Of a stretch of 64,000 nt of DNA, positions 8,484 through 16,871 are shown piece after piece; positions within the stretch are counted from its first letter, which is position 1, and the number at the start of each line of letters is the position of its first letter. Origin of the DNA: QYOJ01 sp964449285 (GTDB lineage Bacteria; Bacteroidota; Bacteroidia; Bacteroidales; FEN-979); contig CAYUZX010000009.1 of assembly GCA_964449285.1 (NCBI GenBank), positions 1-64,000 on the forward strand, given 5' to 3'. The notes beneath the pieces were generated by a model that searched no databases, was not told the origin of the DNA, and saw nothing but the letters and a program-made list of their open reading frames with translations. The translations under genes and the position numbers were made by a program.

Positions 8484-9386
8484 CTATTTCAGGACTTCAT
8501 CCATCGAAAGAAACTGATAATTTCCATCGATAAACTTCGAATTCTTCTTCAGGCTTTTACCTGGTCCACATTCGATAAACAAGGTCATGCCAATATTAAG
8601 CATCTTCAACTGTGTTGCGTACCAGTTAAAGTGTTTATAGATGTTTTCAACAAGCTCTGTTTTAATATCTTCCTGGGAATGAAGAATCTCCTGGTTAAGG
8701 ACTGATATCAATGGGGTCTTAAGTGTGTAGATATCGAGGGTATAGACGAATTTAGCAAATTGCAAGGCAGCCGACTTCAGCAAGTGTGAATGGTAGGGGA
8801 CAGTTACATTCAGCATCCGTGCATGAAAGGCTCCCTCTTCCCGGGCAGCATCCAACGCTATCTCAAGGTCTCTCTGACGACCTGAGAGTACAAATGAAAA
8901 TGAGCTGTTCTGATTTGTAATCTCAACATCAGGGAGTGATTTAAGGATATTCTGTATGTCGGGTTCAGTAAGCCCGATGATGCCAGCCATCCCAAACCGG
9001 CCGGTCATGGTTGTGTACGAGATCTCCTGAAACGCATTACGGATTAGCAACAGGCCATTCTCGAACGAGATAGCTCCTCCGTGAACCAATGCGGAATAAA
9101 TCCCCATACTGTATCCGCAGAGTATTTTAGGATGAATTTCTCTCTCCTGAAGTATTTCTGAAATGCTACAGCCATAGATAAAAGCCATATACTGAGTTCG
9201 CAATTCATGGTCCAGAAAAGTCTGGTTTTCAGGATGGAAGAAGGATAGATCACGATCAACAATCTCCGATGCCAGGATCAGGTAACGATGGAAAAGGTTG
9301 GAAAACCCTTTTATTACAGGAGATTTATCATCATGATAATCCCGTACAAAGGCTGGGAAGACAAATGCGCTTGATGAGTTAGACAA
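8484..9386 (-). CDS. FabD-like acyltransferase (malonyl-CoA:ACP transacylase family)
   Basis: 300 aa. The nucleophile elbow is GYSMG (Ser93), in place of the usual GHSLG. A catalytic His is visible in VTVPYHSH and the C-terminal ECGPGKSL motif is intact. The N-terminal FPGQG glycine/glutamine loop is not conserved (VFPAFVRDYH). The protein should load an acyl unit, probably malonyl, onto a carrier protein, and the directly upstream gene encodes one. The two genes are 13 bases apart and appear to share the promoter at 9733-9740. A discrete AT next to a discrete ACP is typical of stand-alone polyketide cassettes. Confidence 0.8.
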   Translation of the reverse strand: MSNSSSAFVFPAFVRDYHDDKSPVIKGFSNLFHRYLILASEIVDRDLSFFHPENQTFLDHELRTQYMAFIYGCSISEILQEREIHPKILCGYSMGIYSALVHGGAISFENGLLLIRNAFQEISYTTMTGRFGMAGIIGLTEPDIQNILKSLPDVEITNQNSSFSFVLSGRQRDLEIALDAAREEGAFHARMLNVTVPYHSHLLKSAALQFAKFVYTLDIYTLKTPLISVLNQEILHSQEDIKTELVENIYKHFNWYATQLKMLNIGMTLFIECGPGKSLKKNSKFIDGNYQFLSMDEVLK

Positions 9387-9399
9387 GGAAAAGGAGGTT

Positions 9400-9705
9400 T
9401 TAATCTAATTCCAGGATACGGTTTTCATGCTCAATAATAAGCATCTGCATGTCAATTAGTTGTCCAATTGTTTCGACCGGGTTTTTGACAGCATATTTGC
9501 CGATAGTTTTTAACTCTATTTCAAGTGAATATTTCTTTTTAAAGATTTCAATGAGCTCAAGGAACATCAGCGAATCTCCATCCAGGTCTTTGATGATATT
9601 TGTTTGATCGGAAATCTCCGAAACATCAACTTCACACTCATCGGCAAAAAAGTCATATACAACCTCTTGTACCTCATCTCGTGTATTTTCCTTTATCTGA
9701 GCCAT
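9400..9705 (-). CDS. Acyl carrier protein (first of three)
   Basis: 101 aa from the ATG at 9705. The phosphopantetheine site is DLDGDSLMFLELI (Ser45), with typical four-helix ACP spacing. The frame is open up to 9735, but a -7 box at 9733-9740 argues for the internal ATG. Compared with the other two ACPs it has a longer C-terminal tail. It sits between the KS at 9771-10985 and the AT, so the three form a likely working unit. Confidence 0.85.
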   Translation of the reverse strand: MAQIKENTRDEVQEVVYDFFADECEVDVSEISDQTNIIKDLDGDSLMFLELIEIFKKKYSLEIELKTIGKYAVKNPVETIGQLIDMQMLIIEHENRILELD

Positions 9706-9732
9706 ACACTTTTTTTTGCAATCAATCGAATG

Positions 9733-9740
9733 CAAAAATA
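9733..9740 (-). promoter_or_regulatory. Bacteroidota -7 box for the ACP-AT pair
   Basis: Minus strand TATTTTTG, followed by CAT. It lies 28 bases ahead of the ACP start. The same GTATTTTTGCAT string precedes the third ACP at 34196-34208. Confidence 0.5.
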
Positions 9741-9770
9741 CTTATTTTTCTCTATGAAATATTATTCAAG

Positions 9771-10985
9771 TTAATACTTTCTGAAAACTAAACAAGCATT
9801 GTGTCCTCCAAACCCAAATGAGTTGGACAAGGCGACCCGTACCTGCTGATTTCTTGAGGAATGAGGCACATAGTCGAGGTCAAGGTCCGGATCACGATGA
9901 AAAAGGTTTATCGTGGGGGTGATTATACTGTTATAAATAGACATGACAGTGATGATCCCCTCGATGGTTCCTGCAGCTCCAATTGTATGTCCGAGCATAG
10001 ATTTTGAGGAGGAAACAGGAACCTTTGATGCACGCTCACCAAAGACCCGTTTTATCGCAAGAGTTTCATATCTGTCATTAAGTTCAGTAGAGGTGCCGTG
10101 AGCATTGATGTAGTCAACCTCATCCACGGCAATGCCTGTGGATTTAAGCGCTTTGTTCATCGTAAATGCCATCCCTTCACCATCTTTCATAGGAGCCATG
10201 ATGTTGTACCCTTCACTGCTCAGTCCGTAACCGGCAAGTTCAGCATAAATAGTAGCTTCGCGGGTGATAGCACTTTCTTCCGATTCCAGGATGATTACGC
10301 CTGCCCCTTCGCCTATGACGAACCCATCCCGATCGGCAGCAAAGGGCTTGCTCGCTTTTTCAGGAGGGTCATTTTGTATTGATAAGGCATAGAGAGCGTT
10401 AAACCCCGCGATTTCCTCTTTATTGATGATGCTATCAGCTCCACCAACGATAACCACGTCAGCCTGGTTATTCCGGATCAGGTCATAACCTCCGGCCAAT
10501 GCATAAGCAGAGGAGGCACATGCGGTGTTGATAGCGTAATTTGGGCCCATCAGTTGGTAATCCAGGGATACCCATGCCGACATGGAATTAGACATGCTTT
10601 TAAAGACAGTATTCTGGGGAGTGGTATCAGCTTCCACACTGGAGTTTCCGGTATTAACTACTCCCATGATTACTGAACAGCGGGTTTTATCCATCTGTTC
10701 AAAATCAATTCCAGCGTGTTTGACAGCATCTTTTGCTGCTACGATACACATTTTTGTTACCCGTGTCATCTGGCTGGCAGCACGTTTCTTGATATACTGT
10801 TTGTAGTGTTCCTCAAATCCAGATGGAACTTCGCCAGCAATCCGGGTCTGGTTTCCTGAGGTATCGAACATCGTGATATATCCGATTCCACTCTTACCCG
10901 CAACCAGGTTAGACCAGTTGGTATTGAGGTCCAGCCCAAGTGACGAGACGATTCCCATGCCGGTAACGACTACTTTTTCAGCCAT
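9771..10985 (-). CDS. Beta-ketoacyl-ACP synthase II (FabF type)
   Basis: 404 aa with a full catalytic triad: Cys156 in NTACASSAYALAGG, His296 in NAHGTSTELND and His333 in LGHTIGAAG. It catalyses decarboxylative condensation of malonyl-ACP with an acyl-ACP. Length and motifs are those of a housekeeping-like FabF, but its neighbours (ACP, AT) place it in the polyene locus. The stop of the haem-protein gene upstream is 6 bases away, suggesting one transcript. Confidence 0.9.
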   Translation of the reverse strand: MAEKVVVTGMGIVSSLGLDLNTNWSNLVAGKSGIGYITMFDTSGNQTRIAGEVPSGFEEHYKQYIKKRAASQMTRVTKMCIVAAKDAVKHAGIDFEQMDKTRCSVIMGVVNTGNSSVEADTTPQNTVFKSMSNSMSAWVSLDYQLMGPNYAINTACASSAYALAGGYDLIRNNQADVVIVGGADSIINKEEIAGFNALYALSIQNDPPEKASKPFAADRDGFVIGEGAGVIILESEESAITREATIYAELAGYGLSSEGYNIMAPMKDGEGMAFTMNKALKSTGIAVDEVDYINAHGTSTELNDRYETLAIKRVFGERASKVPVSSSKSMLGHTIGAAGTIEGIITVMSIYNSIITPTINLFHRDPDLDLDYVPHSSRNQQVRVALSNSFGFGGHNACLVFRKY

Positions 10986-10991
10986 CAGATA

Positions 10992-11366
10992 CTATTTCTC
11001 GATCTGTTTTACCCAATTACAGATTCGGACTGCCTCAGCATCAGTTGGAACTGCCTCGGGATTGTTTTTATGGTATTTCGAAGGGGGCATCTTCCCTTTC
11101 TGGACTTCATCACACATATCCAGGGCTTTCGCCAATTGTTTATCGGGAGAATATTCGTCCCACTTATCGAAATTAAGTTTTCCTGCGGCCATACTGTTGC
11201 CATCATTTGAATGGCAGTCGTAGCATGATTTTTTAACAATTGCCCAAACTGAATCTGGAATGTTCTGCGGTGGATCTGTCGGGGTTGAGCCCGCTGGCTT
11301 AATAAAGGCACCAAAGATGATCAATGCACAAGCCAGTGCAAGGAAAACAAGACCTGATTTTTTCAT
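10992..11366 (-). CDS. Exported haem-binding domain protein (single CxxCH)
   Basis: 124 aa. An N-terminal signal or anchor segment (SGLVFLALACALIIFGAF) is followed by one c-type haem motif, SCYDCHSN, then MAAGKLNFDKW and a KGKMPPSKY segment that can supply the axial Met. This matches the small haem-binding domain family of Bacteroidota. Presumed role is periplasmic electron transfer. It lies between a 3-hydroxyacyl-CoA dehydrogenase and a KS in the same orientation, which is unusual for a polyene locus. Confidence 0.8.
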   Translation of the reverse strand: MKKSGLVFLALACALIIFGAFIKPAGSTPTDPPQNIPDSVWAIVKKSCYDCHSNDGNSMAAGKLNFDKWDEYSPDKQLAKALDMCDEVQKGKMPPSKYHKNNPEAVPTDAEAVRICNWVKQIEK

Positions 11367-11431
11367 GATGTAGAGGATTTATCTAGCAAAGATCGCAAAG
11401 AAATCGGAAAGATACAGGTTGACATTGAAAA

Positions 11432-12556
11432 TTATTCAAAGGGGCCTTTTTCCAATCCAAGGTACTCCCTGATGGCCAGGTTCATATCACCAATCGTGCA
11501 ACCCGACTGCATGGTGAACCGTTTGGCTGCGCTCAGATAGGTAAATCTGAGAAACTCAAGGATCTCATGGATAATATCTGTAGGCAAGAGGTGGAGTGAG
11601 TCAGGAATTATCCGTTGGCCATCCCGATAGAGATAAAAACCCTGGCCCGATTTCATGCCAAGTTTGCCGGCATAAACCAGCGCCTGGAGTTTATGGATAA
11701 GTCCTGAATAGTAATCCTGATGAGGGTAAGTCGATATATAATTTTTAACTGCTGCAAGCATTGTATCGATCCCAACGTTGTCCATAAAATCAAAAACACC
11801 AACGGGAAAAAGATGCTCTTTGATCAATGTGTCAATTTGCTCTTCCGTTGCTTTTCCCTGTTCGGCAATTTTATAAGCTTCATTCTGAATATCAAGGAAT
11901 AATCTATTTAAAATAAAACTGTTAGATTCATTTAATTCAAGTATTAGTTTATTACTATTGTGTAAAAAACTGATTGCATTTTCACGAACTTCCGACGAGG
12001 TTTTTTCTGTAAAAATCAGCTCTACTGTCTCCTTTAATTGAACAGGGTAAAAGTAGTGGATACCGATTATTCTATCTTCCCGGTTGGTGCAGGCAAAAAG
12101 TTGTGACGGGTTAATGGAGGATGAATTTGAAGCGAGAATGCAGGATGGTTTTGTAACCTTGTCTAACGTAACAAACAACTGCTTTTTCTTTGTCAATTCT
12201 TCAGGAATTGCTTCAATCACAAGATCGCAATCCGAAGCATGGTTGAGATCTGTTGAAATGATCGTTCTCTGAAGCAGGTTATCATGTTCATCCTGTCTCA
12301 TGATTCCACCTTTGAGAGCACGACGGATCTTCTTCTTAAAACTTTGTTCAAGTTTCTCCAGGTCTGCATCCTCACTTCCGATCCATCGCAATGAATAAGG
12401 GAGGTTTACCAGGGAATAAAAGATGCTTGTGCCCATTTTCCCCTCACCGATGATTCCAACAGTCTGAATATCAGATGCCGGATGCCGGATGCCGGATGCC
12501 GGATGCATGATTGATTCCGCCGGGCTCTGCTTCGTTATTTTACTATTTTTTTCCAC
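11432..12556 (-). CDS. 3-hydroxyacyl-CoA dehydrogenase (NAD-binding and C-terminal domains)
   Basis: 374 aa. The Rossmann fold starts at TVGIIGEGKMG (GxGxxG at residues 37-42), followed by VIEAIPEELTKK, ASNSSSINPSQL, GIHYFYPVQL and the C-terminal helical domain. The family oxidises 3-hydroxyacyl-CoA to 3-ketoacyl-CoA with NAD. Residues 17-30 (HPASGIRHPASDIQ) are encoded by a heptamer array (12474-12507), so the native N-terminus is disguised; ATG 12556 or 12508 are both possible starts. From 12556 it overlaps the radical SAM gene upstream by 22 bases. With the two crotonases nearby it forms a beta-oxidation-like set. Confidence 0.85.
   Translation of the reverse strand: MEKNSKITKQSPAESIMHPASGIRHPASDIQTVGIIGEGKMGTSIFYSLVNLPYSLRWIGSEDADLEKLEQSFKKKIRRALKGGIMRQDEHDNLLQRTIISTDLNHASDCDLVIEAIPEELTKKKQLFVTLDKVTKPSCILASNSSSINPSQLFACTNREDRIIGIHYFYPVQLKETVELIFTEKTSSEVRENAISFLHNSNKLILELNESNSFILNRLFLDIQNEAYKIAEQGKATEEQIDTLIKEHLFPVGVFDFMDNVGIDTMLAAVKNYISTYPHQDYYSGLIHKLQALVYAGKLGMKSGQGFYLYRDGQRIIPDSLHLLPTDIIHEILEFLRFTYLSAAKRFTMQSGCTIGDMNLAIREYLGLEKGPFE
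12474..12507. repeat. Heptamer array (gatgccg, four perfect copies plus partial)
   Basis: gatgccg occurs at 12474-12480, 12481-12487, 12488-12494 and 12495-12501, then a partial unit. It lies in the N-terminal coding part of the 3-hydroxyacyl-CoA dehydrogenase and reads there as a repeated HPASGIR peptide. Confidence 0.95.
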
Positions 12557-14076
12557 GGCCCCTGATCCTGATCAATAATCATTTTCCGGTAACTATCCAT
12601 ATTTCGTTTATGTTTCTGAATATGCCGGTTGTAACCAAGCATTGTAAGAAGGAACCCCAGCCCTTTGTCGATTGCCATTTTGTTGGAACGGATCAGGCTG
12701 ATGATATAGAAGAATAGTTTCCGTTTTTTACGATCCGATGTGAAGAGGAATTCCTTCAGTGTGATCCAGGAGAGACGGGTTTTCATCCAGGCGGAGATTT
12801 CACCCCCTTGCCGTGTGAATGTTCCGTTCCTATAGAGATTTTGAGCTTTTTGAAGAACTGTATCAAACGAATAGAGCCGTTCGATGGTAGCCATGTACTT
12901 GTCAAATAGTTCAATCTGTGACATCTTCATGTAGTGGATAGTGGGAAAATGGCCCACGCCAAGCTCTGGGTTACAGTTCATTAAACGACCTTCCTGCTGG
13001 TATCGCTTATAAATTTCAGATCCGGGAGGAGCATTCAGCAAGTGAAGGTTGACATTTGGGAGGTTATGTTTTAGCGTAAAATCATAGATCCTGTCGAACT
13101 CCTCCATGGTGTCGTTGTCAAATCCCACAACAAAGCTGGCGTTGATGTGGATTCCATGTGCATGGATCTTCTGAATGGCCTCTTCATAGATAGTCCCACG
13201 CTGGTTATGATGTTTGTTAGACGCATCCAAACTTTCGGGGTTTAGCGATTCAAATCCAATTAGGATATTGAAACACCCTGCGTCTGCCATTGCCTTCAGG
13301 AGTTCATCATCTTTCGCAACATCAATGCTGCACATGCATCCCCATGAGATCTTCAGCGGCTTGATTGCTTCCATCAACTTTTTGGCATAACGCTTATTGA
13401 TGGTTAGGTTATCATCGACGAAGAAGAAATATTTCGAAGGTGCAGCCGTGATCTCTTCCACCACATTATTGAGTTCACGATACCTCATTTTTTGTCCGAA
13501 GGTCTTGGTTACCAAGCAGAAATCGCAGTTAAAAGGACATCCTCTGGAGACCTGGAGCGCAACCTGGAATATCCGTTTCATATTGACGAGGTCCCAGCGG
13601 GGTGGTTTCTGGGTCTTGTAATCAACGTAGGAATTCAGTTCATAGATCTGCTGCAAACTTCCTTGCTCGAAATCCTCCAGCAGTCTTTCCCATTTTTCTT
13701 CTGCCTCGCCAACAACCACAGTATCACCATGTTCCAGTGCTTTCTCAATCTGAAAGGAGGCGTATGGACCTCCATAAACTACTTTTGCCCCCATGTTATG
13801 GAAATGGTCTCCCAGTTCGAATGCCCTATTGGCAGTAGCTGCCAGCGTAGTGATTCCTACGATATCAGGTTTAATACGTGTAGGGATCTCCTCGATCTCC
13901 TCATCGTAGATATGGATATCGTAATGTTCAGGTGTGAGTGCAGCAACAGTAGGCAGTGCCAGCGGGACCATAAACCTCTTTTTCCCGAACATCTTTGCAA
14001 GTTCGGTATGAGCAGGGTAGTTGACAAACCGCTGGCGGGGACTGAGTAGAAATAGGGTATATTGTTTATCGGTCAT
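12535..14076 (-). CDS. B12-binding domain radical SAM protein (third of four)
   Basis: 513 aa. An N-terminal B12-binding-like domain (VPLALPTVAALTPEHYDIHIYDE, KPDIVGITTLA, KVVYGGPYA, VVGEAEEKW) precedes the radical SAM motif GCPFNCDFC (Cys180, 184, 187). A helical C-terminal extension of about 130 residues resembles that of the HpnP/hopanoid-methylase-like group (family recognition from memory). The substrate is unknown. It lies between the KSIII-like gene and the 3-hydroxyacyl-CoA dehydrogenase in one orientation, so it likely acts on a CoA- or ACP-bound intermediate of the pathway. Confidence 0.85.
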   Translation of the reverse strand: MTDKQYTLFLLSPRQRFVNYPAHTELAKMFGKKRFMVPLALPTVAALTPEHYDIHIYDEEIEEIPTRIKPDIVGITTLAATANRAFELGDHFHNMGAKVVYGGPYASFQIEKALEHGDTVVVGEAEEKWERLLEDFEQGSLQQIYELNSYVDYKTQKPPRWDLVNMKRIFQVALQVSRGCPFNCDFCLVTKTFGQKMRYRELNNVVEEITAAPSKYFFFVDDNLTINKRYAKKLMEAIKPLKISWGCMCSIDVAKDDELLKAMADAGCFNILIGFESLNPESLDASNKHHNQRGTIYEEAIQKIHAHGIHINASFVVGFDNDTMEEFDRIYDFTLKHNLPNVNLHLLNAPPGSEIYKRYQQEGRLMNCNPELGVGHFPTIHYMKMSQIELFDKYMATIERLYSFDTVLQKAQNLYRNGTFTRQGGEISAWMKTRLSWITLKEFLFTSDRKKRKLFFYIISLIRSNKMAIDKGLGFLLTMLGYNRHIQKHKRNMDSYRKMIIDQDQGPWKKIVK

Positions 14077-14149
14077 CTTGTATCAAAGCATTAGGACATA
14101 GTACCTCAAAATTCCCCGCCTTATTGGCTGACAAGCCTGAAGAGGATTT

Positions 14150-14177
14150 ACTCCCCCTTTAGGGGGTTGGAGGGTAT
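14150..14177. repeat. Dispersed G/C palindromic repeat, intergenic copy
   Basis: A block with ccccctttaggggg core followed by ttggaggg lies in the short gap between the KSIII-like and radical SAM genes. A related copy in the opposite orientation is found in frame within the glycyl radical enzyme near 42844-42875. Confidence 0.6.
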
Positions 14178-14210
14178 TTCGCATTTCGTATTTCGTCATT
14201 CGTAATTGAG
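14176..14210. repeat. Heptamer array at the 3' end of the KSIII-like gene
   Basis: Units atttcgc, atttcgt, atttcgt, cattcgt and aattgag run consecutively. The last residues (Asn-Tyr-Glu) and the stop codon of the KSIII-like gene are formed by the array, so the repeat has set the C-terminus. Confidence 0.85.
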
Positions 14211-15386
14211 TATATAACCTGCTTGCATGAATTTACTTACTTCGGTTACGAAGCTGAGGATGATGTCGCCTTGATTTAGTTTCTCCTCTTTGCGGATCTG
14301 ATCGAGAGAGAGAAAAGCCATTGGTGGTCCGATATATCCCATTGTCGCCATTTTGGAGTATAGCGTGTTCCGGTCGATCCCCAGCTCGCTGCATTCATCC
14401 ATCACCAGTTCCGAGATGTGTTTAGAGGGAAAATTTATCTGGAAAAACCTGATTTTCAGGGGATCGACCGGATGCAGGGCCAGCATTCGTTTCAAGCCGT
14501 TCAGAAAGACTGATCCATCGGTTTCGTGAAAATTAGCCCGAAGTTCCTCCTGGAACATCTGGGCCAGGTGGTGGTAACCTTTTTCATATTCCTCCCTGGG
14601 GTTCATCCAGTAAGCAGGACGCTTATTCCCCATCGCCGAAGGCTTCATCCCCCCGGTTGATTCCATATATGTGTAGTCCAGATACAATCCCAAACCACAG
14701 TGTTCATGCTCTGCCTGCAATACAAGAGCAGAGGCACCGTCGCTGAGGAAATAGCGTAAAAATAGCTCCTCTTTCTTAACAAGCTGTTGGTTATAGTACT
14801 CAGCTACCAGTTCTGAGGATGACATGCTCGATGAAATCACTAATGCATTCCTGTAACGGCCTGACCTAAGCATTTCTTGCGCCAGCAAAAGGGCTTTATA
14901 GGCAGATGTACAATTTGCATGCACAGAGAGCTCCCCACAGCGTTCGATACCCAATGCCTCCTGGATCCGAACCGAGGCAGTTGGCATCTGGTCCTGGTGT
15001 GCACTGCCATATACGATCAATTCGATCTCTTCCGGATCCATTCCGGCATCTGAGATGGCTTGCCGGGCTGCTTTCACCGACATTGTCACATTATCCTCCG
15101 TGAATTTTCGGGTAATGGGATCCAGGGCAAAATGATAATATTCCACCTCAAGCATCTCTTTCATCAGGATCCTGATTCGGTTCAGCCATTTTTGAATTTT
15201 TTCTGGCGCTTCTGTAATCTCACCCAGATAATAGTCAACCTGATCTGGAAGAATAGCATCTCCCGGTAGAAAGGACCCGCTACCTATGATTTTAACGGAT
15301 GCCGGATGCCAGAAACCGGATATCGGATTCGCGATGAGCGATACCGGATTTAAAGCATTTGAGGATCTGTTCTTTCGTATAGCCAA
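14196..15386 (-). CDS. 3-oxoacyl-ACP synthase III-like protein (KSIII fold, His/Asn of the triad not conserved)
   Basis: 396 aa. A thiolase-fold KSIII with the nucleophile in VHANCTSAYKALLLA (Cys159) and the preceding YGSAHQDQMPTASVRIQEAL block. In FabH the other two catalytic residues lie in HQAN and GN motifs. Here the corresponding stretches read FFQINFPSKHI and MGYIGPPMA, so both His and Asn seem replaced. It may therefore perform acyl transfer rather than decarboxylative condensation. Both ends carry heptamer repeats (N-terminal residues about 12-30 and the final NYE). It might be a counterpart of the KSIII (DarB) of flexirubin clusters, but no DarA-like partner is seen in the window. 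Confidence 0.75.
   Translation of the reverse strand: MAIRKNRSSNALNPVSLIANPISGFWHPASVKIIGSGSFLPGDAILPDQVDYYLGEITEAPEKIQKWLNRIRILMKEMLEVEYYHFALDPITRKFTEDNVTMSVKAARQAISDAGMDPEEIELIVYGSAHQDQMPTASVRIQEALGIERCGELSVHANCTSAYKALLLAQEMLRSGRYRNALVISSSMSSSELVAEYYNQQLVKKEELFLRYFLSDGASALVLQAEHEHCGLGLYLDYTYMESTGGMKPSAMGNKRPAYWMNPREEYEKGYHHLAQMFQEELRANFHETDGSVFLNGLKRMLALHPVDPLKIRFFQINFPSKHISELVMDECSELGIDRNTLYSKMATMGYIGPPMAFLSLDQIRKEEKLNQGDIILSFVTEVSKFMQAGYILNYE
15296..15350. repeat. Degenerate heptamer repeats in the KSIII-like N-terminus
   Basis: ggatgcc, ggatgcc, then degraded units (aaaccggatat, cgataccgg) encode about residues 12-30 of the KSIII-like protein, just before its first conserved strand (VKIIGSGSFLPG). 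Confidence 0.65.
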
Positions 15387-15423
15387 AATCTTATAGCTTT
15401 CAACTTATATCATTTTTTGCGAA

Positions 15424-16092
15424 TCACGTTTCACGCATCGCGTATCTTTGCAAATAGACCTTCCTCATCCCTGGTATATAGTTTTCCGGAAGCCATTGGG
15501 CAAACTCTTCAGCCCTTGTCAATAACTCTTTCCTTGGTAAAATCATATCTACAACTCCCAGATTCAGTGCTGTTGGAGCGTCAAATGTGCGTCCTGTAAG
15601 GATGTAGTCGAGTGCCTGGGCTTTGCCAGCCAGACTAACGAATCGCTGGATGCCGCCTATCCCTGGGATCAAGTTGAACGTCGATTCCGGCAAGCCGAAA
15701 ATAGCTTCTTCTCCGCAAAAACGAAAATGACTGAAAAGAGCCAGTTCCAGGGCTGAACCAAGACAGATTCCCCGTATCGCACTGATTACAGGAAGAGAGA
15801 GTATCTCAAAGTAATTGATTTTCATGTAATTGGATCTCAAAAATATTTCCGCCTCTTTATTGTGTGAGATCTCTTGTAATAGCTCGTCAAGGTCGGCGCC
15901 CGATGAGAAATGACGTCCCTTTCCGGAGATGATGATTGCCTTTAAGTCAGATGACCCTATAATGATCTCTTTCACCGTTGTCATATCGCTGAAAAACTCA
16001 ACCGTCATCTTGTTGGAAGGGGGCTGAGTCATTACGAGATGTCCGATACGGTTCATCACGTTCCACTCGATAGTATGAAATGAACGGCTCAC
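15424..16092 (-). CDS. Enoyl-CoA hydratase/isomerase family protein (crotonase A)
   Basis: 222 aa, somewhat short for the family (about 260). The oxyanion-hole segments GRHFSSGADL and ICLGSALELAL are present. Both catalytic glutamates of the hydratase type are there (SALELAL and LPESTFNLIPG), which points to hydration/dehydration rather than decarboxylation. It begins 4 bases after the stop of crotonase B, so the pair is a tandem duplication or subunit pair on one transcript. Likely substrates are CoA- or ACP-bound enoyl intermediates. Confidence 0.85.
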   Translation of the reverse strand: MSRSFHTIEWNVMNRIGHLVMTQPPSNKMTVEFFSDMTTVKEIIIGSSDLKAIIISGKGRHFSSGADLDELLQEISHNKEAEIFLRSNYMKINYFEILSLPVISAIRGICLGSALELALFSHFRFCGEEAIFGLPESTFNLIPGIGGIQRFVSLAGKAQALDYILTGRTFDAPTALNLGVVDMILPRKELLTRAEEFAQWLPENYIPGMRKVYLQRYAMRET

Positions 16093-16096
16093 GATA

Positions 16097-16852
16097 TTAT
16101 GATTCAGATTCAGATTCCGATAGTCGCCTGATATACTCCTCTTTAGCTAACGCACAAAAGATCTTTGTCTCTTCGGCTATCGCCTGTTCAGGTGGTAGCG
16201 TGGCGGAATTCCTGAGGGCTTGCATTACCGACCTGATGATCCGGGGAGGCAAATTTTTTGTCATTCGGCGGAGCAGAGAAAAAGCATATGCGAATACCTC
16301 TTTCCTGGGCACAATGAAATCGATCAACTTCATACTCAAGGCCTCTTCAGTACTGATCATATTGCCAGACATGATCATTTGGAGTGCATGGGCTGTGCCA
16401 ACGGTAGCTGGTAACCTCACAGTTCCTCCCATTCCCGGAATCAGGCCGTGATTGGTTTCAGGGGAAGCAAAGAGTGCATTTTCAGCGGCCACACGAATGT
16501 GACAAGCCAATGCCAATTCAAGCCCGCCTCCAAGACAAACGCCGTGAATTGCAGCTACCAGGGGCAGATAGGTACTAAGAAGGAGGTCAATAACAGCATT
16601 CCCCGCGATGAGCTTCTTTTCGAGGTCCTCATCATTGGAAATTATCTTAAAAAGTCGCTTCAGGTCACCTCCAGCCGAAAAATGTTTGCCTTTTCCATGA
16701 ATCAAAATCCCTTTTAATTTGGGATCAGTGATCCACAACTGTAAAAGATCCAGCTGAACAAACTCTGGCTCATACAGATAGTTTTCCGGTGGATTGTTAA
16801 TCGTTAATATCCCGATCTCTTCCCTGACCTCCCATTGGATACGACCGCTCAT
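16097..16852 (-). CDS. Enoyl-CoA hydratase/isomerase family protein (crotonase B)
   Basis: About 251 aa from the ATG at 16852. The frame is open further upstream, but that would run into the thioesterase gene and adds no family sequence. Oxyanion-hole blocks GKHFSAGGDL and VCLGGGLELAL are canonical, and both glutamates are present (GGLELAL and SPETNHGLIPG). The longer C-terminal helix (LPPRIIRSVMQAL) is also typical. It lies 19 bases downstream of the thioesterase and 4 bases upstream of crotonase A. Confidence 0.88.
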   Translation of the reverse strand: MSGRIQWEVREEIGILTINNPPENYLYEPEFVQLDLLQLWITDPKLKGILIHGKGKHFSAGGDLKRLFKIISNDEDLEKKLIAGNAVIDLLLSTYLPLVAAIHGVCLGGGLELALACHIRVAAENALFASPETNHGLIPGMGGTVRLPATVGTAHALQMIMSGNMISTEEALSMKLIDFIVPRKEVFAYAFSLLRRMTKNLPPRIIRSVMQALRNSATLPPEQAIAEETKIFCALAKEEYIRRLSESESES

Positions 16853-16871
16853 AGTCAAATTGGCTAATTTG

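Noticed and set aside
13492..14049. 185-codon plus-strand frame opposite the third radical SAM gene
   Set aside because: Antisense of a conserved enzyme with intact motifs; no start signal, domain or plausible composition.
14196..15386. Claiming a dialkylresorcinol (DarA/DarB) product
   Set aside because: Only a possible DarB-like KSIII is present and it lacks catalytic residues; no DarA-like aromatase is seen in the window.
8484..16852. AT, ACP, KS, KSIII-like and two crotonases resemble an HMG-CoA-synthase beta-branching cassette
   Set aside because: Both crotonases keep the two hydratase glutamates, so neither looks like the decarboxylating ECH2; the KSIII-like protein lacks the HMG-CoA synthase Glu motif, and the KS has a normal Cys rather than a decarboxylase variant.
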